A stretch of 64,000 nucleotides of DNA. Source: Anaeramoeba flamelloides (Eukaryota; Metamonada; Anaeramoebidae). The stretch spans positions 1-64,000 of the forward strand of contig JANTQA010000006.1 in NCBI GenBank assembly GCA_027625915.1, written 5' to 3'. This document shows, one piece after another, positions 1 through 11,206 of this stretch. The first letter of the stretch is position 1, and every line of letters starts with the position of its first letter. Position numbers and translations under genes: made by a program. The notes under the pieces were generated by a model, which was not told the DNA's origin, searched no databases, and was given only the letters and a program-made list of their open reading frames with translations.

Positions 1-125
1 AAAATTTGGAATTTTATTTTTTACAATTTATTTTACAAGAATTCCAAATTTTGTGCCTTAATTTGAGATTTTTATTGTGCCTTAAATTTCGTTGAAAGTT
101 TGTGCCTTAAAAGTGAAACTGACTG
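1..125. mobile_element. MITE-1 copy 1 (right part, cut by window edge)
   Basis: Right arm of the palindromic element found about twenty times in this window. It ends in the inverted form of the terminal repeat CAGTCAGTTTCACTTTT and is followed by TA. The left arm lies outside the window. Family features (TA duplication, CAGT start) match Tc1/mariner-type MITEs. Confidence 0.9.
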
Positions 126-128
126 TAT

Positions 129-1439
129 GATAGAAGCATTACATAAAAAATAGAAATTTTTTTTTTTTTTTATTTTTGAAGAGAGAAAATTGCTTTTCTC
201 CAGTGTGTAAGTTCGATTTTTTTTAATTTGAGAAATTAAAAGAAAATTTCATCCATTTACTTTTTATTTCTCAAATTAAAAAAAACTGCCGTTAGCTTTT
301 CCAGAATTCAAAAGAATTGAGTAAAATCTTTGATTTTTCTCTATTCTTTTGAATCCTGGAAAAGCTAGGCACTCTAAGGCACTCACCTAATTTCTAAAAT
401 TTTTTTTTTACAAATTTGGTTAAAGAATCACAAATTATATTATAACTTATTATTGATAATATACATGATGATATCTTTTTTTTTGAATAATATCTCCGAT
501 ATTATTAATTTTTTTATTTTTTTCAAAAAACTCAGATATCAGGATTTTTCAATTTATTTTATAGGCCGGACATTCCCATAAAAAATGATCTAAATCTTCA
601 ATGATATCAATATTTAACTTTTCTTTACATAAATCACAATTTTTATTTTTATTTTTACTTGTTACATAAGAGTACCTATTTGTACAATTAGTAAAATTTC
701 GAAATTTTAGAATTGTTTTTGAAGCTTTCCAGTTTAAATATTTTTGTTGTTTGAAATTGCAATTTTAGTTGTTTTATAATTTTTAGATATTGTTTAACTT
801 TCCAACTAGGCGAATTTTCCAATTCAGTTAATCGAAAAACTTTTAATTCTATATCGAATAATTTTAGTCCTTTAGTGTGCCAATTAATATTTTCATTTTC
901 CAGTGTTCAAAAATTTAGTATCGTTTTTAATTTTTTTTAATTTAAGAAATCTAATTTTTATATCAATTTATATTTTCTTCAGTATATTTTTAATCTAGCA
1001 AGATCAATTTTTGCTTCAGTTTTATAAATTAATCGTGGTGAATGGATATTAATTTGTAAGAAATTTGTGACTGATTTATTGATAAATCTATCAATTCTTT
1101 CAAAATCATTTTGTGTCAAGTCAAATATTTCAATACCATAATAAAGTTGACTTAAAATGAGAGCTTTGAAATAAGTTATTTTGACTCCATTGTTGAGTTT
1201 ATTTTGTTATAACAAACGATTAAGTGTTTCCAAGGACTTTTCTACTTTTTTGAAATTATATTCAAGATGTATGTTTTTTTTAACCAAATCCAAAGATAAA
1301 AAATATCTTTTAATTCCTTTTTATATTTGGTTTTTTTATTATGTGGATTCATCCCGAATCTTTTTATTATTTCAAAAATCCTTTCATAATTAATTTTTAG
1401 AGAGATTAATGTGCATTTCATAATAAGAATAAGATCATC
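129..1439 (-). mobile_element. Non-LTR retrotransposon (LINE) copy 1, 5'-truncated
   Basis: Diverged second copy of the LINE seen whole-length at 11.4-13.1 kb. On the minus strand it carries the region C-terminal to the reverse transcriptase, including a stretch related to LNRLFQQNKLNNGVKIT, and a Cys-x2-Cys...His...Cys motif (CDLC...HFLWDCP). A poly-A tail appears as poly-T near 158. Relative to copy 2 it stops at 1,439, just short of the YADD catalytic motif, where an inverted-repeat arm begins. It contains an extra 180 bp foldback insertion at 208-386. Frames are broken, so this is a dead copy. It keeps the empty TA site (1,025-1,026) that is occupied by a MITE in copy 2. Confidence 0.8.
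208..386. repeat. Small foldback insertion in LINE copy 1
   Basis: Two adjacent hairpins. The first pairs 216-234 with 267-284. The second pairs 294-321 with 341-366, is preceded by GCCGTTAG and followed by CTAGGCACTCTAAGGCACTC. LINE copies 2 and 3 read straight across this point, so this is an insertion of about 178 bp. Similar elements sit in LINE copies 3 and 4. Confidence 0.75.
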
Positions 1440-1753
1440 AAAAAAAATAGAAAATTTAAAAAAGTAAAAAACCCATTTATCGATTCTCCTTCCATTTGAA
1501 TAATTAAATTTAATCTCTTTTTCATATTGGAAACCAATTTTTTCATTAATTCATCTATTAATTCTTGCCAATTTTTGATTTTCATTTTCCAATTTTTTAT
1601 TTTTATTTTTTATTTTAACAAAACACTGTTGAAAAAATAAAAAAGAGAAAAAATGATTTATTTGCAAACTTTTCATTGTGAGAGTAAAAACTTCAAAACC
1701 GAACAAAAGCAATTCATTATTCAAATGTAAGATGGAACATTTATTATGAAATT

Positions 1754-1756
<3 letters not shown>

Positions 1757-1790
<34 letters not shown>
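1757..1790. repeat. (TA)n microsatellite
   Basis: Run of alternating TA between the inverted-repeat arm and the B1 module. Similar TA runs occur at the equivalent place in sister units (20,370; 22,617; 31,546; 36,197). Confidence 0.85.
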
Positions 1791-1797
<7 letters not shown>

Positions 1798-1905
1798 TCT
1801 TACTAAGTAATGATTTCTGAATTCTTTAACGTACCCAACTCAAAGCACTTTTTTTCTAAAAAAAAAAAAAATAAAATAAAAATATATATTTACGCATCTA
1901 ATTTA

Positions 1906-1948
1906 ATAGGTGCTTTATTACCTATACCCCCAAACCCCCTGAAGGGGG
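1906..1948 (+). repeat. B twin hairpin, copy B1
   Basis: First hairpin ATAGGT...ACCTAT around an 8-9 nt loop, then 9 bases later CCCCC-TGAA-GGGGG. Flanking sequence (TAAGTAATGAT...ACGTACCCAACTCAAA upstream, CTTTCTCTC downstream) is also conserved with B2, B3 and B4. Confidence 0.85.
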
Positions 1949-3044
1949 CTTTCTCTCTTATACCCTACTTTATAATATTAGAGGATTGAAAATAAATTGA
2001 TTCAAAATAAGGATTAAGGGTTTTAAAAAAAATTTTTCAAATCTAATAATAAACTAAATTTCAGAATAAATGTCCCATCTTACATTTGAGTAATGAATTG
2101 CTTTTGTATCGTTTTGAAGTTTTTACTCTCACAATGAAAAGTTTGCAAATAAATCATTTTTTCTCTTTTTTATTTTTTCAACAGTGTTTTGTTAAAATGG
2201 AAAATGAAAATAAAAAATTGGGAAGAAGTAATAGATGAATTAATGAAAAAATTGGTTTCAAATAGGAAAAAGAGATTAGATTTAGTTATCCAAATGGAAG
2301 GAGAATCGATAAATGGGTTTTTTGAATTTTAAAAATTTTCTATTTTTTTATGTAAAGCTTCTTTTTAAATAAATGGACAAATTTTTTTTTAACAGTTTTT
2401 TTTTTTTTTTTTTTCAATTATTTTTAGACAAAAAATAAATATCTCTTGAGTATAGAACTGAATATTAAAATCAAAATTTTTATATTATAATAGATAACTT
2501 CAATTATTAAAAAATATTTTTCTAAAAAATTTGATTTTTTACTGGGACAATGATTTTGAAAGGGAGTTTTCATTTGACTTCTTAGATGTAAATTCCAAAC
2601 TTTAAACAAAAATTCAATCATACAAAATAAATTTCAAATCAAAGTATTAATTTTGGATTAATATTTTGGGAAAAAAGTGAAACAGAAAAAAAAGAAAAAT
2701 ACTGGTTTTTCAATTAGGAACATTAATAGAATCACAGAAACCTGAAAATTAAAAGTAAAATCAATAGATAGAATTTACTGATTAACTTTTAATAATAATC
2801 CATTATTTGATTTTCAATCCAAAAAATTAAATTTAAATCTAATTTCAAAATCGAAATTATTGCTGTGGTTTGGAGATCGTAAAAATAGTCAATTTTTTTA
2901 AACAAATTTTTAATAATTGATCTATCAAAGAAGAACCCCTTGTAAAAAGACAGTTTTAAAAAAACTGTTATTGTGCTGAATACTTCATTTGGTCTTTATT
3001 TATTTATTTATTCTAATTTTCATTGATCTTAACTTTTCGTTTTT

Positions 3045-3160
3045 AGGTTTCTGTGATTTCTGTGATTTCTGTGATTTATGAGATTTCTGTGATTTCTGTG
3101 ATTTCTGTGATTTCATTGATTGTTGCAATTTCTGTGGTTTCTTTAATTTTTGTGATTTCT
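3045..3160 (+). repeat. (TTTCTGTGA)n minisatellite, copy 1
   Basis: About ten imperfect copies of a 9-base unit. The minus-strand frame reads as repeated Lys-Ser-Gln. The same tract occurs once per unit at the same place, so the unit evolves as a block. Confidence 0.85.
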
Positions 3161-3217
3161 CCTCTATCTCAAAATGTAAAAGGATTATTGGAAAAATCGA
3201 ATTTTTAAGAAAATTTT

Positions 3218-3330
3218 CAATCAATTGAAAATTGAATACCATTTGATCTTGTTGGTAACTTACCTTCAGTTTATTTTTAATGTGTGTAAGTTGAGATTAA
3301 ATAGGTTTTCAATTTTCACCTTAAACAGGT
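3218..3330 (+). repeat. Long stem-loop of the unit, copy 1
   Basis: Inverted repeat related to AAGGTGAAAATTGAAAACC, with the opposite arm GGTTTTCAATTTTCACCTT about 70 bases downstream. It also occurs at about 5,617-5,728, 14,163-14,270, 17,687-17,790, 24,184-24,290, 32,768-32,870 and 40,085-40,195. Confidence 0.7.
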
Positions 3331-4329
3331 CAAAATCTCAAAGAAATTAACAATAATTTGGCATTATTGTTGATAGGTTGCTTTATTATTTCAAAAAGTC
3401 TAAATGGAATAAAGACAAGGTATGGGATTTATTTTTGTTTTTAATCCACGTAAAATCCTCATTTCACTAAAAACAAAAAGATCATTTTTTCTAAATCATT
3501 CAACTGATGTGAGGTAAGAAATAAGTAAATAATTACTTTTTGAAAGAATAAAAAAACTGATTAATTTTTGCAAAATTTTTTTTAGATTTAATAAAAGAAT
3601 GTAAAATTCCACAAAACCTTTATCATGGCTACTCCAATCCATTTTGTGTTGAACTGAAAAATTCAGTTTTTCGATAGAGAAAACAAACGAACAAAAAAAA
3701 TTATCTCAAAAAAAAACCTAAATATGAACAAAAGTGTTTCGGGTATGTTTGGTATGGAAGATTTTATTTTAAAAAAACGAAAAACAGAGTAAATAATATC
3801 CACCAAAGATCCTAAGTAGAACTTCAATTCAATTAAAAACAAAAAAAATCAAAGGAAACCCTAGGAAGCTAAGAAACCAAAGGATCCTAAAAGGAACCAA
3901 AACGAACCCAAATAACCAAAAGGAAACAAAAAAACCAAATAAAAAGAGAAAATCACAATTTCTTTGAAGGAATTGTTCTGATTTGTGTTTTACAAATTGA
4001 AAATTCAAGCAGCTCGATGATCAATACTCACATACACACGACCTTCAAGAGTTAGAGTGGTTTGTCAAGAATTTTTGAAAGGATCTTCATTTTTCATTCC
4101 CAAAAATTATGATTATTTTTCATGTTCATTTTTAGGTTTCTTTAATTAGCGTTTTCGAGGTTACCTATCTCAAATTTTTTTTGATCTTTTTCCATAGATA
4201 AAAAAAGAATGAATTGTGTTGTTTGGAGACAAATATTAGAATATTTAGAGTAATTTTCGTTCAAGATTTTAATGGTTATGAGAAAAATCGTTTTGGAAAT
4301 TTTTGTGAATTTCCAATTTAGTGTTTAAA

Positions 4330-4690
4330 AGATCTTATTTGAATTGTTTATTGTTGTTTTGATGAATTTATTGTGTTTATGTTTTGTCAATTTGAATGTT
4401 GAGATTGTTTATTTATGAATTTACTGATTTATTTATTTGTTTATTGTTTGTAAGTTGATAGATTATTTGTATGAGGTTTTGGTTAGTGTAATTTGTATAA
4501 TAAAATTATCGTATGTCAATTTTTTATTGAAGTTTGATGTTTTGTTTAAATGTTAAGAGGTATTTGTATTTTTTAAAAAATTGTTATGTTGATTTTTGAT
4601 GAGATGTTAATTTCAGATTGATTTGATATTTTGTTGTTTATTTATTGTTGTTGTGAAATTTGAGTTTGAAAGTTTTGATGTTATTCTTTT
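4330..4690 (+). repeat. C-poor G/T-rich tract 1
   Basis: About 360 bases with very few C on the plus strand, rich in TTG, TTTG and GTT. It ends a few bases before the A1 hairpins. Each A hairpin in the array has such a leader. Confidence 0.75.
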
Positions 4691-4692
4691 GA

Positions 4693-4736
4693 AGGCCATC
4701 TAAAGATGGCCTTTCATTTCTACTAAAGTAATAATG
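4693..4736 (+). repeat. A twin hairpin, copy A1
   Basis: AGGCCATC-TAAA-GATGGCCT followed after two bases by a second hairpin of form TTTCTAC-TAAA-GTAGAAA, whose right arm is damaged here. Candidate structured RNA or cruciform site. Confidence 0.8.
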
Positions 4737-5469
4737 AGATTTACTATAGATATATTCACAATTGAAATCAAAGAATAAAAATTTACACATTCTCTCTCAA
4801 ATGTTAAAAGATCCTAAAAATGAAATTATTTTAAGAATTAAATCACTGACATGTAAGAATTTATAGAATGATCTCAAAAAAAATAAACTTCAGGATTAGT
4901 TTTGATTATTCAGAAAAAGTAATCTTAAAAATTCTAATAAATTTCCAAAAATTTTTAGTTCAATTTACATTTTATTAAATCTTAGAACTATTTCTTATCA
5001 AACATTCCCTGGCAAAGAATATTTTGAAGAACAACTAATTTTACAGAGTTTCCTCACGCTTGACTTCATAAAAGGCTTTATTCATAGCTTGTGCATAATA
5101 ATTCAAAAAAGGAAAATCAAGTAAAAATTTCCAATCATTTATTGCAATTTATCAGTATCAACAAAAAAAAATTGTTAGTTCCAAGATAAATTGGGTTGAG
5201 GTGTTTTATAAAAGTTTTTAAGAGAAAGAATGTAATATTTAAAGATCTCAGGAAAATCAGAAATAGAAACATTAATGTTGGTTTTGTTTTAGTAAAAAAA
5301 AAAAAATTAGATGAGTTAATAACGAGTTTGGCAATTCATAATTTGATTTTTGGTGTGTTTAAGATAGATTTCATTGTTGGTAGAATCTCATAAATATTCA
5401 TTCACAAAGATCTAAGTAGGAGAGAATGAATTTTTTTCTGGAGTTAATGTTTGAATTGATCTATCCTCC

Positions 5470-5560
5470 TCCTTTCTGTGATTTCTCTGTTTTCTGTTAT
5501 TTCTGTGATTTGTGTGATTTTTGCTAGTTTCTCAGTGATTTCTGTGATTTCTTATTAAAT
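5470..5560 (+). repeat. (TTTCTGTGA)n minisatellite, copy 2
   Basis: Imperfect copies of the 9-base unit at the position expected in unit U2, followed by the long stem-loop. Confidence 0.8.
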
Positions 5561-5718
5561 CTCAAAATGTAAAAGAAGGTTTGGTAAAAATCGAATTTTT
5601 AGGAACATTTATGTTTTAGGTGAAAATTGAAAAGCATTTGATCTTGTTGGGGAATTATCTACAATCTTTTTTAACATGTGTAAGTAAAGATGAAATAGGT
5701 TTTCAATTTTCATCTTCA

Positions 5719-6648
5719 GGGACTAGTCTCTATTAAATTTTTTTCTGAGGTAAATTTAATAGAGATTTAAAATTTTTTTGTCAATGACTTAGATTTGAAA
5801 TCAAAGTGAAAAACTTCTTTATATAGTAACGGAATCTTGCTAAATGACATTCATTAAATTTAGTTATTGTTTTTATAGAAATAAAAAATTTTTCTATTTT
5901 TTTCACTTTTTGAAAGTTGCTTTTTTCAACTTTTCTCAAAAATACAAAAAAATATGAGCAAAAAAGTAAAACCTTGTTGTGTTTGTGGTATACACACAAA
6001 AAATAATTTGAAAAATAAACCTGAAAAGCTTTTTATTGGAATTGCATGAAAAAACAGTTTGTTTCAAAAAAAATATGCAATATATACTTTACACAAAATA
6101 AAAAATTGACTTTTTTTTTTTTGTACCATTCTTTTTTTTTCATGAATCTACTTTTTCAGTTTACACTCTTTTGTTTTTGTCAAATTTGAAGTTTTTTTAA
6201 GTATTCCCAAATGACCATTCCAAAAGTTTTTTTCAGAGTCAAATCAAAATCAAAGAAAAGAATAAGAATTATTTTTTTAAGAAGTAATTAGTGATAAAAC
6301 AAATTGAGTTCTTAATAGAGTCATAGTTGGAGGAATAGAAGTGAATAAGAAAATATTCACCAGTTTTAAATTATTTTCACGTTTTTCAAAATGAGAATAA
6401 ATATTAATTTTGAAAAAATAATTAAATCCAAATTTAATCAATAAATTCTCATCAAATTCAAGATATTGTTTTTAAAAAAACTTTTTAAAAGACACTTTTT
6501 TTGACTGAGATTGTAAAATTTTAAAAAAACAAAAACTAAAAGTTCTAACATTGGAAAAAACACTCTATTTTCAATTTTAAACATGTTTCAAGATAAGGAT
6601 TCCTTATTTGGTTATTGGTCAAAATTAAGATTAATAAGGACTAGTCCC
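5719..6648. mobile_element. Element Y: TTAA-type DNA transposon, non-autonomous or decayed
   Basis: About 930 bp bounded by inverted ends GGGACTAGTC / GACTAGTCCC. The right flank is TTAA and the left flank TTCA, a likely mutated TTAA. Sister units read CACCTTAAAGG at the insertion point, which fits a TTAA target duplication as in piggyBac or Kolobok elements. Inside, at about 5,954 on the plus strand, is a short peptide start with a Cys-rich motif (KPCCVCGIHTK) ending after about 30 codons. It could be the remnant of a zinc-binding domain. No catalytic domain seen. Confidence 0.6.
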
Positions 6649-6652
6649 TTAA

Positions 6653-7195
6653 GGTTTACAATACCTGAAATTTGAAAAAAGATTATCTTGTGTTGGCGGT
6701 TACTACTTATTAATTTGGCTCTTAGTTGATCGATCTTTTATTTAGTATGGATTTTGATAGTCGTTCAAAATGACAATTTATTTTTTTTTTTTCCGAAATC
6801 CGAATTGAAGTATGTAAGATTTATTGGATGGAACTTAAGTTATAAAAAAATCTGGTTTGTAGGTTTTTGATTGAAATTTTTAATTAAGTTTGGTTTTATT
6901 GGGAGCTTTTAAAAAATGTTATTTTTTTATTTGGTTAATTGACATAAAAGTTAATCAAGATTCTTTTCTACAACCTAAAATTCAAAAGTTATTCTTGAAC
7001 ACCTATCAACCTATTTATCTTCCACTCTTCAATTCGGATTTAAGGAAAAAAAAAAAATAAATTGTCAAAAATTGTCATTTTGAACCACTATCAAAATCCA
7101 TACCAAATACAAGATCGATCAACTAAGAACCAAACCGACAACTCAAGACACCCTACACAAGATAATCTTCTTTCAAATATAAGGGATTGTAATCC
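6653..7195. mobile_element. Element Z: foldback element beside Y
   Basis: About 543 bp with inverted arms of about 165-175 bp (6,653-6,820 and 7,025-7,195). Ends are GGTTTACAAT / ATTGTAATCC, flanked by TTAA on the left and CTAA on the right. It appears to use the TTAA at the right edge of element Y. No coding potential; a non-autonomous foldback transposon is the best reading. Confidence 0.65.
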
Positions 7196-8149
7196 CTAAG
7201 GGGTCAAAATCTAAAAAATTAACAAAAATTTGGTATTATTGTTTACAGGTTACGAGTTCTTTACAAACAAATTCTAAATTGAATAAAAACATGGTGTAAG
7301 TGTTTGTGATTGTATTAGAATCCAATATACATCCTCATTTCGTAAAAAACATAAAGATCATTTTTTCTCAATCAATTGAACTGATAATTACAATTAAATC
7401 TAATATTTTTAAAGAAAGAAAAAAACTGACTAAATTTTTGCAAAATTTTTTTTTTTACTGAATCCATCAATGAAGGTAAAATTCCACAAAACCTTTATCA
7501 TGGCTACTATAATCCAATTTGTATTGAAATGTACAAATTGGTTTTTCGAGAGTGACATAACTATTTAAAAAAACAGATTATTTCAAAAAAACATAAAAAT
7601 GAACAAAATTGTTTGGAGTATGTTTAGCATGAAAGATTCTCTCAGAAAACTAAAACAGAAGAAATAATATTCACCATAGATCCTAAGGAAAACTTCAATT
7701 TAATTAAAAACAAAAAAAATCAAAGGAAACCAAAACAAACAAAAGAAACAAGTCAAACAAAGATAAATTCCCAATTCTTTTGAAAGAATTGTTCTGATTT
7801 GTGGGTTAAAAATTGAAAATTCAAGCAACTTGATGAGGTCAATTCATATAGACACGATCTTCAAAAGTTAGAGTCGTTTATCAAGAATGTTTAAAATGAT
7901 CTTCATTTTTCAAGCTCAAAAATAGTGATTATTTTTTGATTTCCTTTTTAAAGTATCTTTAGAAAGATGTTAAAGTTTACTTATCTCAGTTTTGTTTTGA
8001 TCATTTTCCAGAGATAAAAAATATAAAAGAATAATTTAATTTTGATACATATTGTTGAATTATCGACGTTAGTGTTAGTTCAAAATTGTAATGGTTATAA
8101 AATAATAATCTTTTTGGAAATTTTGTGTATTATCGAATTTATTGGGTAA

Positions 8150-8528
8150 AAATTCATAATTGTAATTTTTGTTTTTAGGTTGTATTTATTTTTATGTGTT
8201 TTTGTTTTGAAAATTTTAATATTTATACAGTATAGTATTGAATTAAAAAATTTATTGAGTTGTTTATTGTTGTTTGAGTATGTGAATTATGTTGTTATTA
8301 TTTTATTGTAATTGTTTACGATTTTTTAGAATAATGTATTGAGATGTGAGAGTATGGTTTTTGTTTGTTTGAGATTTTGTGGGTAGTTTAAGAGATTAAT
8401 GTTGAATTAATTGTTGTTTTTTGTTGTTTTGGGTTGATAAGTTAAAGTCTGATTAATTTGATATTGTGTGGGTGAAGTATTTGTGTTGTAGTATTTTAGT
8501 TGATATTGGGTTTTTGGTTTGGTGTTTT
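8150..8528 (+). repeat. C-poor G/T-rich tract 2
   Basis: Strand-asymmetric tract directly upstream of A2, same character as in U1. Confidence 0.7.
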
Positions 8529-8530
8529 GA

Positions 8531-8574
8531 AGGCCATCTAAAGATGGCCTTTCATTTCTACTAAAGTAGAAATG
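8531..8574 (+). repeat. A twin hairpin, copy A2
   Basis: Perfect form of both stems: AGGCCATC-TAAA-GATGGCCT and TTTCTAC-TAAA-GTAGAAA, the latter extending by one CA/TG step on each side. Best reference copy. Confidence 0.85.
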
Positions 8575-9214
8575 AGATTATTATATATGTCTACAATTAA
8601 AATCAAAAAATAAAAATTTATATTCTCTCTCTCCCAAATGTTAAAAGAAGATCCCTAAAAATAAAAATGAATTGTTTTTTGTGTTTTAATCCACTGACTT
8701 ATGATTATTTTGAAATGATCTTAAAAAATAAACTCCATGAATAGAGTTGATAATTCCAGAAATTGGAAATTTTTGAAAAAACTAAAAAGTTTACTAAAAA
8801 ATTAAAAATTGTATTATGTGTAAAATGATGAAATCAACCGGTTTGAACAAAAAACTATAAATGGTTAATTTGTTCAAATTCCTCCAACAAAAATTGTTGA
8901 TCGATCTAATGATAAGATATCATCAATAATTATATGAAATTTTTTCAATTCAACAAACTCAACAATTAATCTTCTATCGTTAAATCGAAAAAAAATATTC
9001 GAGATCTAAATGAAACAGATTACTTATTTAAATGGTAAAAAACGGGAAATTGAAACAAAACAATCAAAAAGAATAATGAATTTTCATATTTTGTGAAAAA
9101 TCGAAATTATTTCCAAATTGTATGTATAAAATATAAGATTTTTATTCTTTCAAGTGTTTTAAATTGTGTCTAAAATTGTTGATATTTTATTCATATATAA
9201 ATATATATATATAA

Positions 9215-9900
9215 AGCCCAATAAAAAAAAGGTTACACCTTTCAAATTATCAATACTAGTGAATTTGATTGTTAATAAGATAATTACTTATAAGTGTTTT
9301 TCATTATAATTATTCATTTTTTCTTTTTTTTTTTTTATTTATTGAGTATTGAATAGTTAAACAATTGGAAAATGAAATAACAAGATAATGAGTAACCAAT
9401 TTGTAAATAATCTATCAATATAAAGATAGACATAGTTAAGTTTGATTTTGAATTAGCTAGATATAGGAATTAAGAAAGACAATTAGTGGGTTGATGTATG
9501 TAATGAAGAAAAGAGAAAATAAAGCTATTAACAATTTCAACAAAATACCCAGAGTAATTGTGTTTTTACTTGAAAATGAGACTTTAAAGAACAAAATTTT
9601 GATCTGTAAATAGTTATCAATAAAATGTAAACAACTTTTTCCCCAATCCACCATATTCAAAGGTTTTTATTGATCTGATAATTTTTTTCCCCCAACAATT
9701 GACAAAACGAGATTACTCATTTCAAATCTAAGGGAACATCTATTTTTATAAATATTTAATTATAATTTTTATTTTTTTGTTTTAAGAAGTTTAAAAGATT
9801 CAGTTGATTTTTTTTTTTTATGTTTTAAAGAATTTTATATCTTTTAGAATGATACTACAATTAATTTGATACAATTATTAATAATTCTTGAATATTTTAA
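9215..9900 (+). repeat. C module, copy C1
   Basis: Starts with the hairpin AAAGGT-TAC-ACCTTT (9,228-9,242) and continues with about 650 bp shared with C2 (from 20,427) and C3 (from 26,238). Holds the empty site that element X1 occupies in C2. No gene seen; a 67-codon minus-strand frame here is not kept in the sister copies. Confidence 0.7.
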
Positions 9901-9949
9901 AAGTTTGCTAAATTATTTAGATTTAGTTAATATATATATATATAAACTC

Positions 9950-11010
9950 TATTCCATAAATTTTCTATCACTTTTTTTAAAAAATTTCAAAAAATAATTC
10001 TTCAAAAGTCGAAGAAACCTTTTAACTTCTTAATTAAATTTTGATCAGGGGTTAGTTCTAAATTCTATTTGATTCATGTTCAAAAAATAAATTAAAAATA
10101 AAACACCATATGAAATAAAAATAAAGTGATAGAAAATTTTTGGAATTACCAGAACAAAAAAATGTATTGATAAATTGGTTGAAATTTCACTATTAAATAT
10201 TGATCCATCAAAGGATTAGATACCCTAAACTAATAATATCCGGATCTTCTATTTCAAAGAATCACAGAAACTTAATTGTAACCTAATACCATTTACTATT
10301 AAAAATTTTTGATCTAATGTAAAATTAAAACGTAATTGGATAAAAACAAAGAAAAGAAAAGGTAAAAAAAAACAAAACAAAATACAAAAAACTGAGAAAA
10401 TGATTTAGAAAAATCAAAATGATTTCGAAATAGAATGAAAATAACAAATTGTTATTCTTACAACTGTTTTATGGGTGATAGAAAATTTATGGAATTTAGT
10501 TTATTTGAAATTGTGTGTTATTGTGTTTTTGTGGTGTAGATGTTTTTGTTAGTTTATTAGTTTGTTTGTGTGGTATATTTTTTGATTATAATTGATTTGT
10601 TTATTATGGATTGTAGTTGCGATGGTTAATAAGTTAATTATAAAAATTTTATTTATTATTGATTTGTTTTGAGTGGGTATTCGTTGAATTAGTGTTTGTT
10701 GTGTTGTAGTGTTTTTGATATTGATGTTTTGATTGTGTTTTAAAGGTCATCTAAAGATAGCCTTTCATTTCTCCTAAAGTAGAAATGAATTTATTATATA
10801 TATTTTTACAATTAAAATCAAGCAGAATAAAAATTTACATTCTCTCTCTCTGAAAAATCTAAACATATCCTAAAAATGAAAATATTTTTTTAAATTAATC
10901 CCCTGATTTATTATAATTTAGAAATAATCTTCTAAAAAAAATAAACTTCATAATTAGAGTTGCTGATAATTGAAAAAGTAAATCTACCTGAAAAAACTAA
11001 AATTTTCTGA
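9950..11010 (+). repeat. Partial array unit around A3
   Basis: Contains only the 3' portion of a unit: a C-poor tract at 10,490-10,742, the A3 hairpins and the A-rich tail. The TTTCTGTGA tract and long stem-loop are missing. No gene. Confidence 0.65.
10744..10787 (+). repeat. A twin hairpin, copy A3
   Basis: AGGTCATC-TAAA-GATAGCCT: one G-T wobble and one mismatch in the first stem. The second stem has one mismatch next to the loop. TAAA loops kept. Confidence 0.75.
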
Positions 11011-11206
11011 CAGTCAGTTTCACTTTTAAGGTACAAACTTACAACGAAATTTAAGGCACAATAAAAATCTCAAATTAAAGCACAAAATTCAAATTCTAGT
11101 AAAAATAAATTGTAAAAAAAAAATTGCAAATTTTGTACCTTAATTTGAGATTTTTTTGTGTCTTAAATTTCGTTGAAAGTTTGTACCTTAAAAGTGAAAC
11201 TGAGTG
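11011..11206. mobile_element. MITE-1 copy 2
   Basis: Full-length palindromic element of 196 bp. The right flank is TA; the left TA has decayed to GA. Sits in the tail of the A3 partial unit. Confidence 0.9.

Larger units (their letters stand above)
1440..2348. repeat. Large inverted repeat enclosing a B hairpin module
   Basis: Arms of about 300 bp (about 1,440-1,757 and 2,055-2,348) are inverted copies with roughly 90% identity by eye. The spacer holds a (TA)n run and the B1 twin hairpin. The right arm has a short coding-like stretch on the plus strand (KNWEEVIDELMKKL, then EGESINGFF). I do not recognise it. The left arm abuts the truncated LINE copy 1. Confidence 0.75.
2480..5165 (+). repeat. 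Array unit U1 (non-coding)
   Basis: First readable unit of the array. Order: conserved lead-in, (TTTCTGTGA)n, long stem-loop, purine-rich (AAAGGAACC)-like tract at about 3,840-3,945, C-poor G/T-rich tract, A1 twin hairpin, then an A-rich tail. No open frame longer than about 80 codons and no recognisable protein. Sister units align along most of the length with many substitutions and small indels. Confidence 0.75.
5166..9950 (+). repeat. Array unit U2 (non-coding, with two nested insertions)
   Basis: Starts with a lead-in (TTGTTAGTTCCAAGATAAAT) shared with U3 at 13,690 and U7 at 39,600. Carries the TTTCTGTGA tract at 5,470-5,560, the long stem-loop, elements Y and Z inserted at its right arm, a C-poor tract, A2 and the C1 module. 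Short open frames in it are not conserved in sister units. Confidence 0.75.

Noticed and set aside
3045-3160. CRISPR-like array
   Set aside because: Repeats are contiguous 9-mers without unique spacers, and the genome is eukaryotic.
3000-3242. Open frame with Lys-Ser-Gln repeats, and similar Phe-Cys-Asp frames at 32,568 and 39,791
   Set aside because: Produced by the 9-base TTTCTGTGA tandem; not conserved in frame between units and without flanking coding signal.
4693-4736. A hairpin as a bacterial-type intrinsic terminator or Helitron 3' end
   Set aside because: No U-run immediately after the first stem as in terminators, genome is eukaryotic, and there is no CTRR terminus or TC start at consistent distances for a Helitron.
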